DNA from: Flavobacteriaceae bacterium
GTDB lineage: Bacteria; Bacteroidota; Bacteroidia; Flavobacteriales; Weeksellaceae
DNA length: 18,453 bases
Assembly (NCBI GenBank): GCA_031273305.1
Contig: JAISSC010000070.1
Span: 1-18,453 of the forward strand
Direction of reading: 5' to 3'
Shown: positions 17,101-18,453 of the stretch, piece after piece
How positions within the stretch are numbered: position 1 is the stretch's first letter
Layout: each line of letters starts with the position of its first letter
The notes under the pieces: generated by a model
Told to the model about the DNA's origin: nothing
Databases searched by the model: none
What the model saw: only the letters and a program-made list of their open reading frames with translations
Translations under genes and position numbers: made by a program

Positions 17101-17568
17101 ATTGATACCGATTTTGAGTTATTGCTTCCCGATGAATATGTAAACAAAGTAGAAGAACGTTTCTCTCTGTATCAAAAATTGTCGGATATCACGGATGAAA
17201 AAGGACTTACCTTGTTCAAAGATGAATTGCTCGATCGATTCGGAGTTTTACCCGAAGAAACTCTGGAGCTGCTGGGAAGCGTTCAGCTAAAATGGATTGC
17301 AAAGCATTTGGGATTTGAAAAACTGGTGATAAAAAACAGGGTTCTATTGGCTTATTTTCCGGCTAATGCACAGTCAAAATATTATCAATCTGATACTTTT
17401 AAAAAGATATTGGATTATTTACAGCAATATCCCGAAGAAGCCTTTCTAAAACAAAAAAACATAAACGAAGGGTTGTTGCTCTATTTAAGAAAGGATCATA
17501 TCAGTACCGTTCAGACTGTACTGGATTTTTTCGGGAAGATTACAAATTATATACAAGGCTTTATCTGA
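14197..17568 (+). CDS. mfd: Transcription-repair coupling factor
   Basis: Mfd is a DNA translocase that removes RNA polymerase stalled at lesions and recruits UvrA. The 1123-residue protein has the full architecture. The UvrB-like N-terminal region is at about 20-350 (TQPGEFSLRGGILDVFS). The RNA-polymerase-interacting CarD-like domain is at about 430-495 (LKVGDFVTHTDHGIGKF). Helicase domains follow with Walker A GDVGFGKTE (587-595), DEEH (688-691), TATPIPRT and QMRGRVGRS, and then a C-terminal TRCF domain from about 970. The start is TTG: a stop codon lies 18 nt upstream in frame, and the first in-frame ATG comes only inside the CarD-like domain, after more than 400 conserved residues. A -7 box sits 8 nt upstream of the TTG. 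Confidence 0.96.
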   Translation: MKTNHIVTSIFPHLKKTVLGEEVHRYLSERSPVKLAVKGAAGSYISLFSSFLYHEFKKTVFLFFADKEEAACVLNETEDIFGKENVLFYPSSHLFPYQIEEVQNANIVLRTEVISNLSKTSDPKFIISYADALSEKVIAKSDLKDISVKIKTRDKLDSGFLNEILFSFEFHRTDFVTQPGEFSLRGGILDVFSYSDEQPYRIGFFGDEVETIRKFNIETQLSEEKINEFSIVPNIDNPQQTTGKVNFPDYLPKDTIFIAKDLSLSLSNIDGKFKKAEETYSSLTQNIKRGEPQQLYVQSGELTEKIRSFSFIEFSSAPYFPEYKTLRLNQTEQPSFHKQFDLLGQDLLEKEDKGFTNYVSFQSEKQEHRLLDIFSETKKEIPFAGIHANTGKGFVDYDSKFLIYTDHQIFERYYRYNLRNSFSKSESLTLKELTDLKVGDFVTHTDHGIGKFMGLVKIKNDDKIQETIKLVYRNNDILYVNIHSLHKIAKFSGKEGAEITLNQLGSPVWRNLKNKAKKKVKEVAFDLIKLYAERRTKQGFAFSPDGYLQNELEASFMYEDTPDQERAAQEVKNDMEKPVAMDRLVCGDVGFGKTEVAIRAAFKAAVDGKQTAIMVPTTILALQHYKTFSQRLKDFPVRVEYLNRFKSQKQKKEIIQGLAGGEIDIVIGTQQLIGKDVLFKDLGLLIVDEEHKFGVSVKDKLKILKTTVDTLTLTATPIPRTLQFSLMAARDLSVIKTPPPNRQPVHTQLIGFNEEQIRDAIQYELNREGQVFFINNRIEYLNVIAGMIKRLVPQARIAVGYGQMDGKKLEQIMVDFMEGEYDVLVSTTIIESGLDVPNANTIFINDAQKFGLADLHQMRGRVGRSNRKAFCYLITPPLDVITSEARKRLQAVEQFSDLGSGFNIAMKDLEIRGAGDLLGAEQSGFFAEIGFEAYQEILNEAIEELKENEFSDLFEEENEKKDFVSEVQIDTDFELLLPDEYVNKVEERFSLYQKLSDITDEKGLTLFKDELLDRFGVLPEETLELLGSVQLKWIAKHLGFEKLVIKNRVLLAYFPANAQSKYYQSDTFKKILDYLQQYPEEAFLKQKNINEGLLLYLRKDHISTVQTVLDFFGKITNYIQGFI

Positions 17569-17579
17569 TTAAAAAAATG

Positions 17580-17587
17580 TACCTTTG
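17580..17587 (+). promoter_or_regulatory. Putative -7 box upstream of pth
   Basis: TACCTTTG lies 12 nt after the mfd stop and matches the HU and mfd boxes. No TTG occurs at the expected upstream distance, so this is weaker. If used, it would give pth a leader of roughly 95 nt. Confidence 0.35.
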
Positions 17588-17688
17588 TGCCTTTAACAGG
17601 TAATTGAGTTATCATTCTTTATGAAAAATATTTTTACGGATAAGACGGTATTATAGCAAACAGACCTTTAAAATTTGACTAAAATATA

Positions 17689-18255
17689 ATGAATAAGTAT
17701 CTTATCGTCGGGTTAGGAAATATAGGAACAGAATATGTGAACACACGTCACAACGTAGGTTTTTTGATAGCCGAAAAACTGGGTGAAGAACTCGGAGGTA
17801 CTTTTAAATCAGCCAATTTCGGACAGCTTTGTGAGACTTCATACAAAGGAAGAAAAACATTTATCCTCAAACCGGATACTTATATGAACCTGAGTGGAAA
17901 TGCGGTTAAATTTTGGGTTAATAAGGAGAATATAAAACCGGAAAATATTTTGATACTTTGCGATGATTTAAGTCTACCCTTTGGAACCATACGGATTAAA
18001 CCCAAAGGAAGCAATGCCGGTCATAATGGATTGAAAAGTATAGAAAATCTTTTACAGACACAGCAATATCCACGTTTACGATTCGGAATCGGAGGTGAAT
18101 TTTCCAAAGGGCAACAAGTTGATTATGTGTTGGGGGAATGGAGTGAGGAGGAAAAAAAATCTCTATCCGAAAGAATTAATCTCAGTTCCGAAGCCGTAAG
18201 GTCTTTTATCTTTTCCGGCATTGGCAACACAATGAATGAATTTAACGGAAAGTAA
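17689..18255 (+). CDS. pth: Peptidyl-tRNA hydrolase
   Basis: Pth cleaves peptidyl-tRNA that drops off ribosomes and so recycles tRNA. The 188-residue length is normal for bacterial Pth. Conserved elements are LIVGLGNIGTEY at the N-terminus, the catalytic His in TRHNVGF, YMNLSG, the Asp of CDDLSLPFG, and NAGHNGLKSI. The C-terminal helix region that closes over the substrate is present. It is 120 bp downstream of mfd on the same strand and converges on the menB fragment, with 31 bp between the stop codons and no clear hairpin. Confidence 0.96.
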   Translation: MNKYLIVGLGNIGTEYVNTRHNVGFLIAEKLGEELGGTFKSANFGQLCETSYKGRKTFILKPDTYMNLSGNAVKFWVNKENIKPENILILCDDLSLPFGTIRIKPKGSNAGHNGLKSIENLLQTQQYPRLRFGIGGEFSKGQQVDYVLGEWSEEEKKSLSERINLSSEAVRSFIFSGIGNTMNEFNGK

Positions 18256-18286
18256 ATAGATATTCTCGCCCCTGTTTTATCTTATA

Positions 18287-18453
18287 TTATGGGAATTTAG
18301 GAAATTGTTTAAAATCAGGTTTTCTTTTTTCCAGAAATGCTTTTTTACCTTCCTGAGCCTCATCCATTAAATAATACATAAGAGTAGCATCTCCGGCTAG
18401 TTGCATTAATCCGTGTTGCCCGTCCAGTTCGGCATTTAGACAACGTTTAATCA
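18287..18453 (-). CDS. menB: 1,4-dihydroxy-2-naphthoyl-CoA synthase, C-terminal fragment
   Basis: Only the last 54 codons plus the stop are inside the window; the gene continues past the right edge. The fragment contains DGQHGLMQLAGDATLMYYL, EAQEGKKAFLEKR and PDFKQFPKFP before the TAA at 18289-18287. This closely follows the C-terminus of MenB, including the EGxxAFxxKRxPDF tail that distinguishes MenB from general enoyl-CoA hydratases. MenB closes the second ring in menaquinone synthesis, and menaquinone is the usual quinone of Bacteroidota. Active-site residues lie outside the window and cannot be checked. Confidence 0.87.
   Translation of the reverse strand, partial: IKRCLNAELDGQHGLMQLAGDATLMYYLMDEAQEGKKAFLEKRKPDFKQFPKFP

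Noticed and set aside
17621..17656. Eleven-codon ORF (MKNIFTDKTVL) in the pth leader, possible leader peptide
   Set aside because: Short ATG-to-stop runs are expected by chance in A+T-rich DNA. There is no run of regulatory codons or attenuator hairpin behind it.

Overview
The window looks like chromosomal DNA from a low-G+C (roughly mid-to-high 30s percent by eye) Flavobacteriia member of the Bacteroidota. The lineage evidence is a type IX secretion (T9SS) type B C-terminal domain on a large secreted protein, promoters of the Bacteroidota form TTG-N19/20-TAnnTTTG, A-rich start regions without obvious Shine-Dalgarno sequences, a mevalonate-pathway decarboxylase, and lipid A and menaquinone genes. 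I cannot name the genus; a Weeksellaceae- or Flavobacteriaceae-like organism is a guess.

Layout: 1-239 is non-coding, with two 22-bp direct repeats and a strongly folded segment. 240-2510 (-) encodes a 756-residue T9SS cargo protein. 2612-4672 (+) encodes an LTA-synthase-family membrane phosphoglycerol transferase. It converges on a PolB-type 3'-5' exonuclease (4694-5389, -). An A+T-rich putative lipoprotein of unknown function follows (5480-6157, -). 6377-8438 (+) is a two-gene operon of an SDR-type epimerase and diphosphomevalonate decarboxylase, overlapping by 8 nt. HU follows at 8591-8869 (+), with a consensus promoter and a clear intrinsic terminator.

8973-9963 (-) is a three-gene membrane cluster (YtxH, holin-3_6/YqjE-like, hypothetical), divergent from a + strand run at 10060-14100: aminotransferase, murB, lpxK and a membrane-anchored helix-hairpin-helix protein. 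The two directions appear to share overlapping promoters whose -7 boxes are the two arms of a perfect inverted repeat. mfd (14197-17568, +) and pth (17689-18255, +) follow. The right edge holds the C-terminus of menB on the minus strand.

Functionally this is mostly housekeeping: cell envelope (murB, lpxK, LTA-synthase-like, YtxH/holin cluster), isoprenoids and quinone (mvaD, menB), nucleoid and DNA repair (HU, mfd, exonuclease), and translation (pth). I see no CRISPR array, rRNA, tRNA, complete insertion sequence or prophage, and no convincing new multi-gene system. The points most worth checking are the left-edge repeats and folded element, the shared divergent promoter, the probable leaderless TTG start of mfd, the orphan A+T-rich lipoprotein and the membrane-bound HhH protein.
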